Assembly: GCA_001051155.2 (NCBI GenBank)
Contig: JYIP02000001.1
Span: 1,178,001-1,242,000 of the forward strand
DNA length: 64,000 bases
From: Chrysoporthe austroafricana
Lineage: Eukaryota; Ascomycota; Sordariomycetes; Diaporthales; Cryphonectriaceae
Reading direction: 5' to 3'
In this document: piece after piece, positions 1 to 12,900 of the stretch
Layout: each line of letters opens with the position of its first letter
Position numbering within the stretch: position 1 is the first letter of the stretch
Position numbers and translations under genes: made by a program
The notes under the pieces: generated by a model
What the model was told of the DNA's origin: nothing
The model's input: only the letters and a program-made list of their open reading frames with translations
The model's database searches: none

Positions 1-3000
1 AGCGCCTCCTCGTGCAGCACTCCATACAGAGCCTCGACTTCCTTCTTAACCATCTTGAGCTCCTCCGCGACTTGACCCGTGACGAGGGCATACGCATACA
101 GCAGCGCATAATCCCTCTCCTCGACATGCACCTGGCCCGCGAGGCTGCCGCTGAGCGTGGAGTGTCCCGTCCCCTTTTTGGTGCTGCCACTGCCACTTCC
201 GCGGCGCTTTGTCACGGCGATGGACGGGGAGGTCGGCGCTGTTGGCTGATCACCGTTCACAGTTTCACTGGAAACATTGGTCGGTCCAGCCACAACGGTG
301 GAGTCACTCTGTTCTGCGATGTCTGCCTCGCGCCTTTCCCGTAAAGCGGCAGCATGCTCTTTTCGAAACTGGAAGATCTTCCCCAGAAGTTGGTCCCTCG
401 TGCCCATGACGCTCGGTATCGCATCCGTAAGTGGATACTCCAGCATCATGCAGCTTGCCAGGACCTGGAAGACATGACAGATGCGTTCACACAGCACCGC
501 CCTCTCCTTCGCCGTGAATAGCAGCAGGGCTTTCTCGCCATCTGATAGCTGGCCTCGGCGCTGTGTCACGAGGCTCATGGCGTAGAACGCGTCGAGGAGG
601 CGGTTTGTGCTGCGCATGATCCGCCCCATCGCCTCAGAAGGAAATGGCCCGCGAAGTTCGAATTCGGACATAGCGGACTGGCGAAACACTTCGAGGCGTG
701 ATGCATAGCGGTGCAGAGCGGCTTGTTCGCCAGACTTGAGGTATGAGCGCGTGCAATCACTGCGGAGGAGGATAGCGAGGGGCCCTCGCTTCCAGATGAG
801 ACCCATCTGTAGGTAGAGGACAGAGATGCCTTCGCGAAATTTCTTGCGCGCCGAAATAGGCCAGATGAGTCGACAAACGATGAGACCCCAGAAAATACCT
901 ACCGTGACGGCGAGTGCTCTATGCAGGCAGATTTCACCGATGTAGGGAGTCGTCCCACCCTCGTCATCGTCGTCATCGTCGACCTTGTTAGCGATGAGAT
1001 AGGCATAAAGTAGAGACACGTTGTATGCAAGGAGGGTTGTCCGCCCGAATGACACTTTGTTCTGCACAATGACAATGTAGAAGCTGATGAAAGCGATGAT
1101 GGCGCCGAGAAAGAGCAGCGCGACACCATTGCCTTGGCTGACGTTCCAGTTAATGAGGGTGAAGAAGACCCCGGTGACTGTCCCTTGAAATCGGGCCGTG
1201 CCCGTGGTATTGGCTGCACCAAGTGTCATGGAGCAGACAATCATAAAAGACAGCAGACCCCACTCGCCTCGCCAGTGCATGTAAATAGGCTTGGTCTCGG
1301 GGATAAAGGCGAGCATGGCCCAAAGTATGGCACCGAACCCGACTTTAATGCCGAAGCGGACTGGAAAAGTATCTGGTTAGTTATAGTTCCGTGATATCCC
1401 CCCTTTAGAAACTGACTTACTGTCATCTCTACCTAGGAAACGCAAGAACTCCAAGACTTTTGTCGATATCCTCTTGGTGATGTCGCTGGCATGAGGCTCC
1501 GCCTCCCAGCTGAAGGTGTCGCGACGCCGAATCATCTGATCCGGGATCCCACGCGGCATTTGTGACTTCCTGATGGGACGCACCGTAGGCTCTCGCTCCA
1601 CCTCAAAGGGTAGTAAGGGAGCCTGGATCTGGCGGTGGTGGATCTGCTTCCAAATGGCTAGAAATTGCCAGCTCCGCTTCTTGTGTTCGGTAGCGTACTT
1701 CAGGTCGTCTAGAACATCCAGATACTTGCTCATCTCCTCGCCAAAACTCTGCAGTGAGAAACTGAAGTGTCCGCAAGCCGCGGCCACCTCTTCGAAATCG
1801 GCCTTAATTTTGTCCGACCTCGGTCGCCCTAACTCAATTGTCTTATACAATTCCTCTAGTGCCTTTGCCCGGTTCTCATTGAATAATGCCAGAGCATCCA
1901 AGAGACTCCGTCGAAAAGTGTCGTTGATTGTGATGTCGTAGTTCGGCGCCTCTCCGAAAGGGGGCTCCCTGAGAACCTCAGATAATGTGAAAGCCAGTGA
2001 CTTCACCGACGGACCTAACAATGCGATAAAGAGGTCGAAAATGTCGGACGGCGAACGAAATGTTGGTACACTGCTCGGACTTCTTCCCCTGACGGGTTGA
2101 TCCTCCTCGCTCTCATCCGAACCCTCGTCAATGGCCGACAGCGTCGGTTGATGATTCCTGAAATTCGTCGAGAATGTCCGATGTAGAGACGGTGAGAGTA
2201 GCTGTCCCGGCGAGACCGTTCCAGACCCCGGCTCTGATGCCGGCTCCTTCAGCAACATGAACTGTGTGTTGGCCGCACTCCTCAGTCCTCTTATAGACTG
2301 CGCAAGATTCTCCATCGACTTGTACACTGCCTTGTCCAACTGGTAGATCTTCTCATCGCCAACAAAATAGTGTTCGAACTTGGCCTCCCTAAGGTTTTTC
2401 GACATCTTCCCGTACGCGGCGTCGTATGCTTTCTCGGCTTTCGTGAAATCTGGGGTGAGCATCTCCTCTTCGGCGCCACTCAAGAACCCGTGCGAGATCA
2501 TCCCTAGCATGTCACCCAGTGATTGCGAGGCCTTCGTCATGCTCTCCCGCAGCTGCGTCCGCGCTGACGTTCTCCATAGTAGTAGATTCACCGCAATGGT
2601 AATGATGATGCCGCAGACTAGCATCTTGAGGACCTGAACGATCTTCAGGTTTGAGAAGATGTGGTCTTGCACAGCGTTCTCCTTGGTCAAGACACTGATC
2701 ATGGACAAGGAGGCGAGAGTGCTCCCGACGTTGACCAGCGGGTTGTTCATCCTCTGCTTCACCCAGCCCAGAAACCCAAACGCTCCGCCGACAAAGATGA
2801 GCAAGACAAGAATATATGCCAAGGCGACCATATGTAAGGTAGAGCCGAAGAAGACCGAAGTAGCCATCGAGGCGATGGATACGATTTCAGCGTAGACCAC
2901 TGCTACGATGGCGATGAGGGTTCCTTCGATCATGGAGCCTGCCGTCCTCGCCGGGTGAAAGTAGACTGTGATAGTCGCGACAACATGTTTCCCGTCGGGC

Positions 3001-3463
3001 TTGCCCAAGAAGTCCGAAAGCGGTGCCCAGAGCGTGAAAAGGCTCCCGAGCGAGTACGCGAGTGTGCACTTGATCACGCCGCGCCCGGTCGGGCCTTTCA
3101 GCCACTCCCACGAGCGTGTGGCTGCGGCCTTTGAGCTGTGTGCCAGGGCTTCTATGCGTCCAGAGAGATTCTCGCGGGAGAAGTAGGAGACGGCTTGGTT
3201 GGAGGACTCGCTGTCACCCGTATCCGTGCGGCGGAGGGTAAATTGGCGACGGGAGCGCTCGCCTGTCTGGGGGTCGATGAAGGTGCCATTTCGAAGTTTC
3301 TGTCGCACGGTCAGACTAGAAGAAAATACTGATACGTGAGGGGACAGCTGAAGAGTAAAAGGGTCGTGGCGGGTTCTGGCAGAAAACTTACGCTCCTCAA
3401 GGGAGGCCGTCGCCAAGGGCCGGACGGCATCGAGGGAGAGCTCGAAGGCGATGCGGTGCTCAT
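1..3463 (-). CDS. Bre4-like integral membrane protein (ArAE/FUSC family), 3' end outside window
   Basis: This encodes a polytopic membrane protein of the fungal aromatic-acid-exporter-like family that includes yeast Bre4 (brefeldin A sensitivity). The family's substrate is not firmly known. The visible protein has an N-terminal block of hydrophobic helices (the ER-transporter 6TM/DUF2422 type), a long cytosolic stretch with an acidic Ser-rich loop, then a second FUSC-like helix block, and a soluble C-terminal region (DUF2421 type) that is still open at base 1. The model is exon 3392-3463, exon 1421-3347 and exon 1-1360, with donor GTAAGT at 1420 and a clean CAG acceptor; that join restores the frame (GRDD then IRFG). 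The 5' end is less certain. The first ATG, at 3463, connects in phase only through a 44-nt intron (3348-3391); no ATG exists in the main frame near there. Family assignment is confident; the start is not. Confidence 0.8.
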
Positions 3464-4133
3464 CCTTGCTGCCTAGCTAGCCGCAGTACGACATCGCCAA
3501 GGGACCGCGCAGGAAGAGGCAGAGATCGATCGTGTCCTCGCGAGCATGAGCTTGCTCGATGCTGGGGCATGGACAGCTTCGCGTACGATCTCACGCACGA
3601 AGAATGCAGGAGGCCAGAGGAGCCATGTTCTGATTTTAGAGCAGCGAAGAGGTAGAGGACCCACACAGGTGATGACGGGTTGTTGACTTGTGGTTGCACT
3701 CGAGCAAGGTTGAGATGTGGAGAGAGCTGGCAGCATCCCTGCTCACTGGGTACTGGGCATGCTGAAGCCTTAGCGCTGCCGGGCCCGGAGCCTTTTCCCC
3801 ACAGTGAGCATGCCTCTGGGTTAAAACTTGCCTAATCGAGGGCAGAGCGCAACGTCAACGAGTACGTACCAGGACGATGTGACCACAGCGGTCAACCCAG
3901 GAAAGAATTGGCGCATGCGCGTTCGTGCTCGTCTTTCACCTGCCACGACCTCCTTCTGCATGTTTCACGGTCGATATCACAGGACTGAAGCCGTGGCGGC
4001 GCCTCCCGTTATAGCATCACTCGAGTGGTTCACAAGCCGGCCGAGCCATCGTGAACGTGACGTTTTGACTGCTCTCTGAACGCCACTCTGTGGAACCTCA
4101 GTCGCTAGACATTCCCTTGCCCGCCAAAAACTC
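3464..4133. other. Intergenic region between divergent genes
   Basis: This 670-base stretch separates the divergently transcribed Bre4-like gene and the HAD hydrolase, so it should hold both promoters. I see no convincing coding frame, repeat or RNA gene in it. Confidence 0.6.
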
Positions 4134-5177
4134 ATGCGCAGATTCATGTCCGTCATGGCCTCTAGGTCGAGAAGACAGTTTGCGCCTCTAAAGGCCGGGT
4201 CCGCAGCAGACAGCCACCTGCCTAGGCTGAAGGTAGGAGAAACTCTCGCTTTTGGTCTGTTCTTTCTCTAACCTATGTTTTCGTGTAGGGAGTCGTATTT
4301 GATGTTGATGGGACCCTGTGGTTAGTCTTCAGCTCCATCCTGGGCGGAATAATACCTGGATCCCATCGAGGAGGTGTGCTCTGGAAGTGCAGACACACAA
4401 AGGCTCACTGATGACGTACACGATCATCTACATAAAATGAGGGTTCTAACACATCCATACACTCACAGCCAGCCTCAGAACTACATGTTCAGCGAGATGC
4501 GCAGGGCCCTCAACATCACCAAGCAGACCGACATCCTTGAACACGTCTACTCGCTCCCGACCCCTGAGGCCCGCGAGGCGGCCATGGAGTCCATTCGCAC
4601 CATAGAACGGACGGCAATGGCCTCCCAGGAGCCCCAGCCGGGCCTCGTCCAGCTGATGGCCTACCTCGATGCTCGCTCCATCCCGAAGGGCATCTGCACG
4701 CGCAACTTTGACACCCCCGTGAACCACCTGCTCACCAAGTTCCTGTCGGAGGTGGAGGCTTTCCATCCGATCGTCACGCGCGAGTTCAGACCGCCGAAGC
4801 CAGATCCTGCTGGCATTTTGCATATCGCGCGGAGCTGGGGGCTTACCAGGCCGGCCGCCGATGGCGAGGGATCGGCAGATGGTGCGGTGGTCGATGGAGA
4901 GAGGATCCGCGTAGACGCGCGGGGTGCGAAGTACAGTCAGGGTGTGTTGAGCGGTGGAGATGGTGTAGCAGGGAATGCGGATGCGAGCGGGCTGATTATG
5001 GTTGGCGACTCAATCGATGATATGACGGCTGGTCGGAGATCCGGCGCTGCGACGGTGCTGCTTGTCAATCCAGTCAATGAGCACCTCGCACGGCATGAGC
5101 ATACGGATCTCGTAATATCGCGGTTGGATGAGTTGATCGGAATTTTGGAGGAGGGATTCAAGGGAAGAGAGATATGA
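4134..5177 (+). CDS. HAD-superfamily hydrolase
   Basis: This is a predicted haloacid-dehalogenase-like phosphatase of 279 aa, probably cytosolic or mitochondrial. The exons are 4134-4232, 4289-4320 and 4469-5177. The 32-nt second exon carries the nucleophile motif FDVDGT (residues 37-42). Motif II is the CTRN segment, the motif III lysine lies in the KPDP segment, and motif IV is GDSIDD near the C terminus, so all four HAD motifs are present. Both introns have good branch sites (TCTAACC and TTCTAACAC). The ATG at 4134 opens an Arg-rich 33-residue leader that could be a mitochondrial presequence; downstream ATGs at 4146 and 4155 are alternatives. The substrate cannot be told from sequence. Confidence 0.85.
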
Positions 5178-5942
5178 AATGTCCTAGAGGCGTCGATACC
5201 CTAGCCTGACTTCGGCGGCGGATGGTGTAGAGCAGCAAGGAGGCGTTTTAACAACTGGCAAATCTCTGGGCCTCACTTTGGGCCTGGAAACATACAGTAT
5301 GGCCATTCAAAAGACCTAGGAAATAGAGAAAACCTCCCGAACAAACGACCATATTATTTTCCTGCGTCTAGTGTAGGCTGCTCGATCATCTCAGAGCCCC
5401 GAGACATGCTTATCCTACATCTCTAGGACGTCTCTGATGTTGCTATTCCAGACGACAATGCAGCTGCCCAACGGATCTTTCCCATGCACGCTCCACCACC
5501 ACCAAAGTGCTCGAGATGGTTCGGTCGTCTCTGAACAACGACGAAGTTCCACGCAGCTACTTAATTGCCACCCACACATAGAAAGAAAAGACACGAGCAC
5601 AGTGCCCTCTGTCTAACATGCGGACAGCCTGTTGTGAAATACTGCCAGCACCGAACACATCCACCGAAAGAGTTGCTGGTTCCAAGCCGAGTACGCCGAG
5701 GCGATGCTAGAGGCGACGATAATGGAAAGCTGGCTGCAGTAGTAAAATCTCTCTCAAAAATGACCAGGCTTCACATGAGAAGAGGGCGAAGATGCTTGGT
5801 AGTAAAGAGAGATGACGGATTGGTCCTGTGGTGAATACAGGTAACGGAAAAGGAGACTGGGAGAGGTAGTGGGGGTGATAAGCTCTTCCTCTCGAGGTGA
5901 GATGTTGTCTAGGAGGTATGAGGATAGTAAGGAAAGCGCATC
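5178..5942. other. Intergenic region between convergent genes
   Basis: This 765-base stretch holds the 3' ends of the HAD hydrolase and the MAPKK gene. Short open frames here lack ATG starts, codon bias and recognisable motifs. Nothing else is seen. Confidence 0.6.
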
Positions 5943-7757
5943 CTATTCACGCCTTACTTGGTTTGCTGGAAAAACCCCCATCCCCTGAGCACTCATCGAC
6001 CCCTGTGGAACGCCAAAGGCCGCTTGCCGCCGCATGCCCCTGCCGCTGCCACTGCTACTGATAGTCGTCTCGTCCGGTGTCTGCGGCGTCTGCTTGCGAA
6101 TCGGCGGAGTCGGGAGGGGCCCGGCAGGAGCAGGGCGTACGGGCAAGGCAAAGGTAGTCTGCCGGCTACCGCTCGAGCCGGCGGAAAGATTGGGGCTGTG
6201 CCGACCAAGCCGCGGAGGTGGAGGCGGAGCCATTTTGGGGATTGAGTTCGTGGTGATTACGCGTGGTCCAAGTCCCGGATGAACAGGCGGTCCACCTGAT
6301 CGGCCAGCTGAGCTGCTCCCTGGGCCCCGGTCGCTTCGCGTCGGTGATCGATTCGATGCGCTGTTATATTGGTCACGAGGTGACTGGAGTAAAGTACCCA
6401 CGATGGGGATCTCACCTGAGGTGGGTGTTGCCAGTGCACGATCCTCTGCGGCGCCATCTGGAGAATTGTTGGATCTCAGAAGCTCCTGAGTACCTGGTGA
6501 GAGTTGAGGCGCCAGGTGAGATTTGCGGTTGTCCCTCTCCATCAGGCTCACTGCCCATTCTCTTAAATCAACCGGTGTCCTCTTGGCGGCCTGAACGAAG
6601 GGATCGCGGTCCTGTGCAATGTTAGTTGCTGCATTGTGGGCGTGTGGTTGGCGGTGTGACATACGTATAATTCCTGAGGTGTCGGCCGGTCATCTGGTGT
6701 CTTCAATAAACACTTCTGGATCATGTCCTCCAAGATCTGGGGGAAAGCGTCACTTTTGGGCAGCTTGGGCGCTGGCTCATGCACGATCTGCTGGAGCAAG
6801 TCGAGGATGCCAGCCGGAGCTGCCTCAGCATCCGACAGTTGCTCGCTGGCGGCAAAGGGGAATTTTCCAATGGCAAGCTCCATGATTGACAGCCCAAAAC
6901 TCCAGACGTCTGATTTGACAGTGTATTTCTCGCCCTGGATTCGTTCCGGAGCCATATACGTGGACGTTCCCACGAATGTGTCCGCGACGGAGTTAATCAA
7001 TTCTCCAGAGACACCGAAATCGCAGAGCTTGATATGGCCGCGCGAGTTGACGAGGATGTTCGAGGGCTTGATGTCTCGATGCATAATGTGGTGTTTGTAA
7101 TAGAGGTAGGTCAGGCCAGCAAGGGTCGCTTCTGCGATCTTGCCCAAGACGTCGACTCGAACGGGACCAAATACTCGAGAGACACGGTCAAGGGAACTTG
7201 GCAGCTATCGTCAGCTCGGTCGTACCTAGAGCGAGCTATTCCGGGAGGGTTCATCTTACCCGACATCCATATACTCCATACACATGATCACGTCGTTGTT
7301 GTCGTTGAGGAAGGCGCCGTAGAAGGTAACAATGTGTTCGCAATGACAGTTGTGCATGATCTGGAGCTCTCGGACGATACGCTTTCGCATCTCCCGCTTG
7401 GCCTCGACGTGGATGACCTAGGATGAGGTTAGATAAGCCAAGCAGCGCAGGGTGCATATCAGGGCCACTAACCTTGCGGGCCATGATCGTGTTGGTTGGT
7501 ATGTGTTTGACCTTGCTCACGGTGCCGCCGTTGCCCGAACCCAGGTCTTTGATGATCTCGAGGTCCTCTGGGCGCAGGTCGAGGTTGAATTCGATGCCGA
7601 TCTCGAGCTGTGCCGAAGTGTCTTCAGACTGGCTATTTCTCGAGTGACTGAAGTTAGCGTTCTCGGCGGTCGGTGGTGGCTTGGGAGCGGCGGGCGTCAG
7701 AGCCAGGCCTTTGACGTTCTTGCGCTTCATGGAGCGCGGCGCAAACGGATCAGCCAT
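5943..7757 (-). CDS. MAP kinase kinase of the Ste7 / MEK-2 / MkkB type
   Basis: This is a dual-specificity kinase that activates the Fus3/Kss1-type MAPK in the pheromone, cell-fusion and invasive-growth pathway of ascomycetes. The exons are 7473-7757, 7260-7417, 6665-7196 and 5943-6611, giving 547 aa with all phases closing. The N terminus ([20 protein letters not shown]) matches the conserved start of filamentous-fungal Ste7 orthologues. The kinase domain shows a Gly loop (GSGNGG), the lysine in the MARK segment, the HRDIKPSN catalytic loop, DFG, and the activation loop SVADTFVGT whose Ser and Thr are the expected MAPKKK targets, then APE. A roughly 200-residue Pro/Ser-rich tail follows the kinase domain. 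Start and family are secure. Confidence 0.95.
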
Positions 7758-9935
7758 CGTGAGATGTGTCGTCGTTGTTCCTGATCTGGCCTAGATGTGG
7801 TTCAGCGCCTATCCCTGACAGTCTTTGAAATTGCCTCGAGGCCTTTGGTATGGGCGCTCGTGGGTCGTGGAGGCCGAAACAGCCGTGAGCGTTTTGAGGA
7901 GGGGCTCGTCGAGTGTGTCGAACGGTGTTTCGGTTCACGTCCCTGGGAATCCCGTGCTGGTCCTGAACCTGCCGCGTCCTCAATGGAGGTGGAGGCGAAA
8001 GAAGAGGAGCTGCGAGATTGCCGAGATAGGTGAGCGACGCACGTAGGAAAAGGTGTCTGAAGGTTGGTACCGACGTTGGGCCGCCAAGCGTGGTCGGGTC
8101 GAGTGAGTGAGGTCGCAACGATGCTGTGGTGGGGTGAAGGTGGTTCGCAGCGCCAGGGTCTGCGGCCGGGTATCTCTCCAGCTGGGTTTGTTTTAGGCGC
8201 TGTAACGCTTTTCGTTAGCAGTCGACTGGGCACGGCTGGGGATCCCGTACACGCTTTAGGCGATCTTGAGGGGCGCAAACTGGACTGCCACCTCTAAGGA
8301 CGTCACTACTGACATCTGCAGGCAACAGGCTAGATGCTGTTCATACAGACACGAGACTGCAGACCGAAGGTTGAGAAGATTAAAGGAGGGCGGAGCCAAG
8401 GTGAAAAAGACGAAGGCCCTACGTGTTGGATCAGGTCAGGGGACCTTCGCTTGGAGATGATTTAGTGGTCAACAGTATCACTAGTGGGGGCCATCCAAAA
8501 CGAGGGCACGGCCGGAAACTGACGCCAGTGCCAAAGAAAACGAGGGCCCAGCCGACGAACCCACCCGGAGCTGAGGATAAAAGTACAACAAAGGAAGACC
8601 ATTGGTAGCCATTGAACCTCTCATCGTTCTCATCTCACGGTGGCTCGCCATGGAGGGATGGAGAATATGATCCCTCAGATCCAACCTCAGACACCTCGTT
8701 CCTGCATGACGACTGGAAAGCCTTTGGTCGGGCTGGCCAATACTGCGATGGTATTGCAACGCAACGCTGCACTATCACCCAACACTGCGGAGATCCGATT
8801 CGTCTCGCCAGGCTGTCTCGTCCGGCCTTAGCCTTTCCAATCGCCGACAAGAAACTGCTATGCTGCCCATGGCCTGCTCTCTTCGAGTCATGACGGCGTT
8901 GAGGAAAGAAAAAAAAGACAGAAAAAACTCCGACGCTCAATCCGTATCGACGCTGAGCTGTGATTCGAGGCGGTAGCCTACCCTAACGCACGCCTCAGGG
9001 TAATCGCCGCGATATCAATACATCACACCCCCCTGAGTTTGGAACGCGATCCATCATCCTCCCCTTCCTCCAGACTAGGAAAAATAGGGGCGAGGAGTGG
9101 CATCGTCAACGACGCAGTGGAGATGTGTTGATAAAGTGATGTCCCAAACAAGAATCAAATGGCCCGATTGGCCGTTTCAACAACCCATCAGGGGTCCCAG
9201 CTGGCAGAATATTCGTATACTATGCAAATATCGAGCCTCAGGCTTTAACAACAGACTGCCGACACCTGATCTGGTCGTCATGGGCACATACTTAAATTTG
9301 CTGCAAGAGTTGTCCGGTGCAATTCGAAACAGCCAGCAGTGGGGAGGAATATCGAGCTTCATAGCTCGAATCCATTCAGGGATGTATCAAGTAGATGAGA
9401 GAAGCGAAGCCCAGACAGCATGACATGAGTGATTCTGCCCATAGAGCTTATATCTATCGAGTTTTTCCGAGTTTGGAGAGCTCCGCATCGAGCCATCTAC
9501 CCATCTAGGGGTCAGCAGGTATATGCCAGAGATTCGTAGCAGCTTTGTTCTTTTCTTTAGTTTGTACTTTGCTCGTCTAGTTAGGATCTGAATCACAATA
9601 ACAACCCTAACCCTACAGCCTCCAGAGGCCCGTGCGTTGCAAGCGAGGCTGGCAAAAGATTGGCGCACCTTTGGCAAGCTCGCTCGCCTGCTAGCTGCAA
9701 AGTCCCCATCCCGCCAAAGGCCGACCTCAACTTCAGAGCTGTCTCGCTGGCATACATCTGTCTTCGACGCTCTCGTCAGGCCTCGACTACTCCTTCTTCC
9801 GTGAATCTCGCAGCTCGGACTTCCAGTCATCCGACTCAACCATCGTGTTGTCCAGATACGGAAACCTCAAGGGATCGCTTCCGCTCCGTCAACAAGGAAA
9901 GAATCAGAATCGCGCCCAGCGCATCTACCGCCATC
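7758..9935. other. Divergent promoter region of MAPKK and SPT6
   Basis: This 2.2 kb stretch lies between two divergent genes and is probably 5' UTR and promoter for both. The short overlapping frames on both strands have no domain or consistent codon use. A telomere-like CCCTAACCCTA occurs at 9605-9615. No other structure is supported. Confidence 0.55.
9605..9615 (+). promoter_or_regulatory. Telobox-like CCCTAACCCTA element upstream of SPT6
   Basis: Almost two copies of the fungal telomere unit lie about 320 bases upstream of the SPT6 ATG. Such short interstitial copies can be promoter elements bound by telobox (Myb/Rap1-like) factors in fungi and plants. A role here is inferred from position only. 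Confidence 0.3.
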
Positions 9936-12900
9936 ATGAGCACCTCAATGCGAGACCTGATCGACGACCGTGCCGAGCTCGACGATGAGGAGGATGACGA
10001 GTCATTTGTCGGTGATGAGGATGGCGACAATGCACCCCGCCGACGCGAACGAGACCCAGAGCTGGATGATTCTAGTGAGGAGGATGAAGATGACGATGAC
10101 GAGGAGGAGGCCCGGAAGGTGGGTCCTGCTAACGATCGCGACGACCTGCGCATTCGAGCTACTACTAACCTAACCGCCACTACAGATCCGAGAGGGCTTC
10201 ATCGTCGACGAGGATGAAGAAGACGATGCTGAAGACTCCGACGAGCGCGAACGACGCAGGCGCAAGAAGCGGAGGCGAGCCGAGCGCGAACAAGAGGAGA
10301 TCCTTGACGACGAGGATCTCGACCTGATCGGCGAAGCGAACCCCGACTTTGAGCGTCGAGAGCAGGCTCAGGTATGTGACCACCGATCTCCCAGCATTCC
10401 CTTCCTTGGCACGCGCTAACCCTGTCCTCAGTCACAGTTCAAGCGCCTCAAGCGCGGACATGGAGACGATGGCCGTCAACGAAAGCGGGGCGGTCTCGCC
10501 GACATGTTCTCCGAAGATGATGAGGACGCCGCCGATGACCGTCACTACGCCCGCCCCAGTCATACCCGCGCCGCTGCCGACGAGTTCGATGACTTCATTG
10601 AGGAAGACTACGATGATGAAGACGAGCGTCTCAGGCAACAAGAAGACATGGAGGTCGCTCGTGGGCGTGACCGACTCGCCGTGGGGAGCGTTATCGATGC
10701 TACTGGCCTTGACAAGGAGACTCTCGAAGATATGGAGGCAATTTTTGGTAACGGCGAGGACTACGAATGGGCCCTCTACAAGGAAGAGGACGAAGACGTG
10801 GGCAAAGAGGAACAACCTCTGGAGCTCAAAGATGTCTTCGAGCCGTCACAACTGTCCGAAAAGCTGTTGACCGAGGCCGACAACGACATTCGCGTAACGG
10901 ACGAGCCTGAGCGCTTCCAGCTTGATCGCCGACCCTTTAAGAAATCACAAGTCACGCCTGATCTCAAGGAAGAGACGAAGTGGATTGCCAACCAGATGTG
11001 GGAGGCCAGAAAGTTTGCCATGGAGTCATCGCTCGAGGGACCCTTTTCCAAAGCGGTCAACAAGGTCCTAGAGTTCTTCGTGGTTGATTACGTCGAGGTT
11101 CCCTATGTGTTCCAGCACCGCAAGGACTACCTCATTCATGCCAGAAAGATGAAGAACCCGCACTATGACAGACGTGATCTCGACTCGAATGAGTCCGAGT
11201 ACGAGGTCAAAGCCGAGAAGCTGCTGAATCAGGACGATCTCTGGCGCATCGTGGAACTCGACATCAAATTCAGAGGCTTCATAGAGAAGAGGGCAGCCGT
11301 GGAGAAGCTGGCTGCCACACTTCGCAGCATAGATATCGACGATCAGATGCTTGAGGAGCTCATCCCTCAGGCGAGGGAGATGGACGAGCTGCAAGATCTG
11401 CTCGACTACGTCAATTTCAAGTATGCGGCCCAACTAAAGGATGCGACTACAGACGGCACAGCAAGGGAGATTAAGCGACCTGGGGCAAGATCTGCCATCT
11501 TTGACAGAGTCAGGAGGAGCAAGGCATACAACTTCTTCCAAGCATATGGCCTGTCCCCCGAACAAGTGGTCACGAATCGAACCAATGCGCAATCGAACGT
11601 GCAGAGGATAGTGGCCGATGACCCGTCCGAATATCCAGTTGATTTAGCCGACAGTCTGACCGACGGCGAGTTTCTCACTGGCGACTCTGTCATTAGTGCA
11701 GCTCGACAGCTGTATGCCGAGGAATTGTTCACGAGTCCCCGCCTGCGCAAAGCGATGCGGGCTACCTACTTTATGACCTGTGTCGTGGACTGTCAACGAA
11801 CGGAGAAAGGCATGCGAAAGATTGAAGAGTCGCATCCTTACTACGAGGTCAAATACCTTCGAAATCAGTCGTTGGCTGACCTTGCGCAGAGGCCCGAGGT
11901 CTTCCTCAAGATGTTGAAAGCTGAAGAAGAGGGCTTGGTTGAAGTCAAGATCACTCTCAGAGACGTGGCACGATTCAGAAAACAATTCTTCGCAGACTTC
12001 ACTTCTGACAACTACAGTAACAAGGCAGATGCCTGGAATGAGGAACGGTCGAAGGTGCTGGAGCTTGCACTGTCGAAGCTGGACAAGGCGATGGTCAAGG
12101 CGGTAAAGGATGCGATGCGGACACAATGTCAGGAATCCATTCTCAAGCTTTGCCGCGAAGAGTTTTCGAAAAAGCTAGACCAAGCTCCATACAAGCCAAA
12201 GGGCATGGTTCTTGGCACAGCTGCTCGCGTGCTCGCGTTCTCTAACGGCATGTCTGACCCCGGCCGAGAGAAGATCTCCTATGCTTGGGTCGAGGAGGAC
12301 GGCCGGGTCATTGAGAGCGGCCAATTGGGAAATCTTGCTCGGGATGAGGAAGCTCGCGAACAATTTACGGAGCTGGTCAACCGGCGGCAACCCGATGTCA
12401 TCGCTGTCAGCGGTTTCTGTTCCGACTCAAACAAGCTCGTCAAGGATCTGGAGAATCTTGTTAACGAAAAGGGAATCATGGGACCATCCTATGATGACCC
12501 TGAAACGAACGAGTTACGAACAGATCTGCTCGAGGTCCTGGTTGTCAACGATGAGGTTGCTCGACTTTACAAGGACAGCCCCAGAGGCAAGACCGAACAT
12601 CCCACTCTCACCCCTCTCGTCCGGTATTGTGTCGCACTTGCCAAGTATCTGCAAGACCCTTTGAAGGAGTATGCTGCGCTCGGAAAGGACATTGTCTCAC
12701 TGTTATTCCACCCCTGCCAAAGCCTATTGCCAGAGGACAAGTTAAGGAAATATCTCGAGACAGCGATGGTTGATCTAGTCAATCTCTGCGGTGTCGACAT
12801 CAACGAGGCGGTCAGCAATCCTTATGTCGCAAATCTTCTGCCTTATGTCTCCGGCTTGGGTCCTCGAAAGGCGCAGGCTGTCATTAAGGGTATCAACTTG

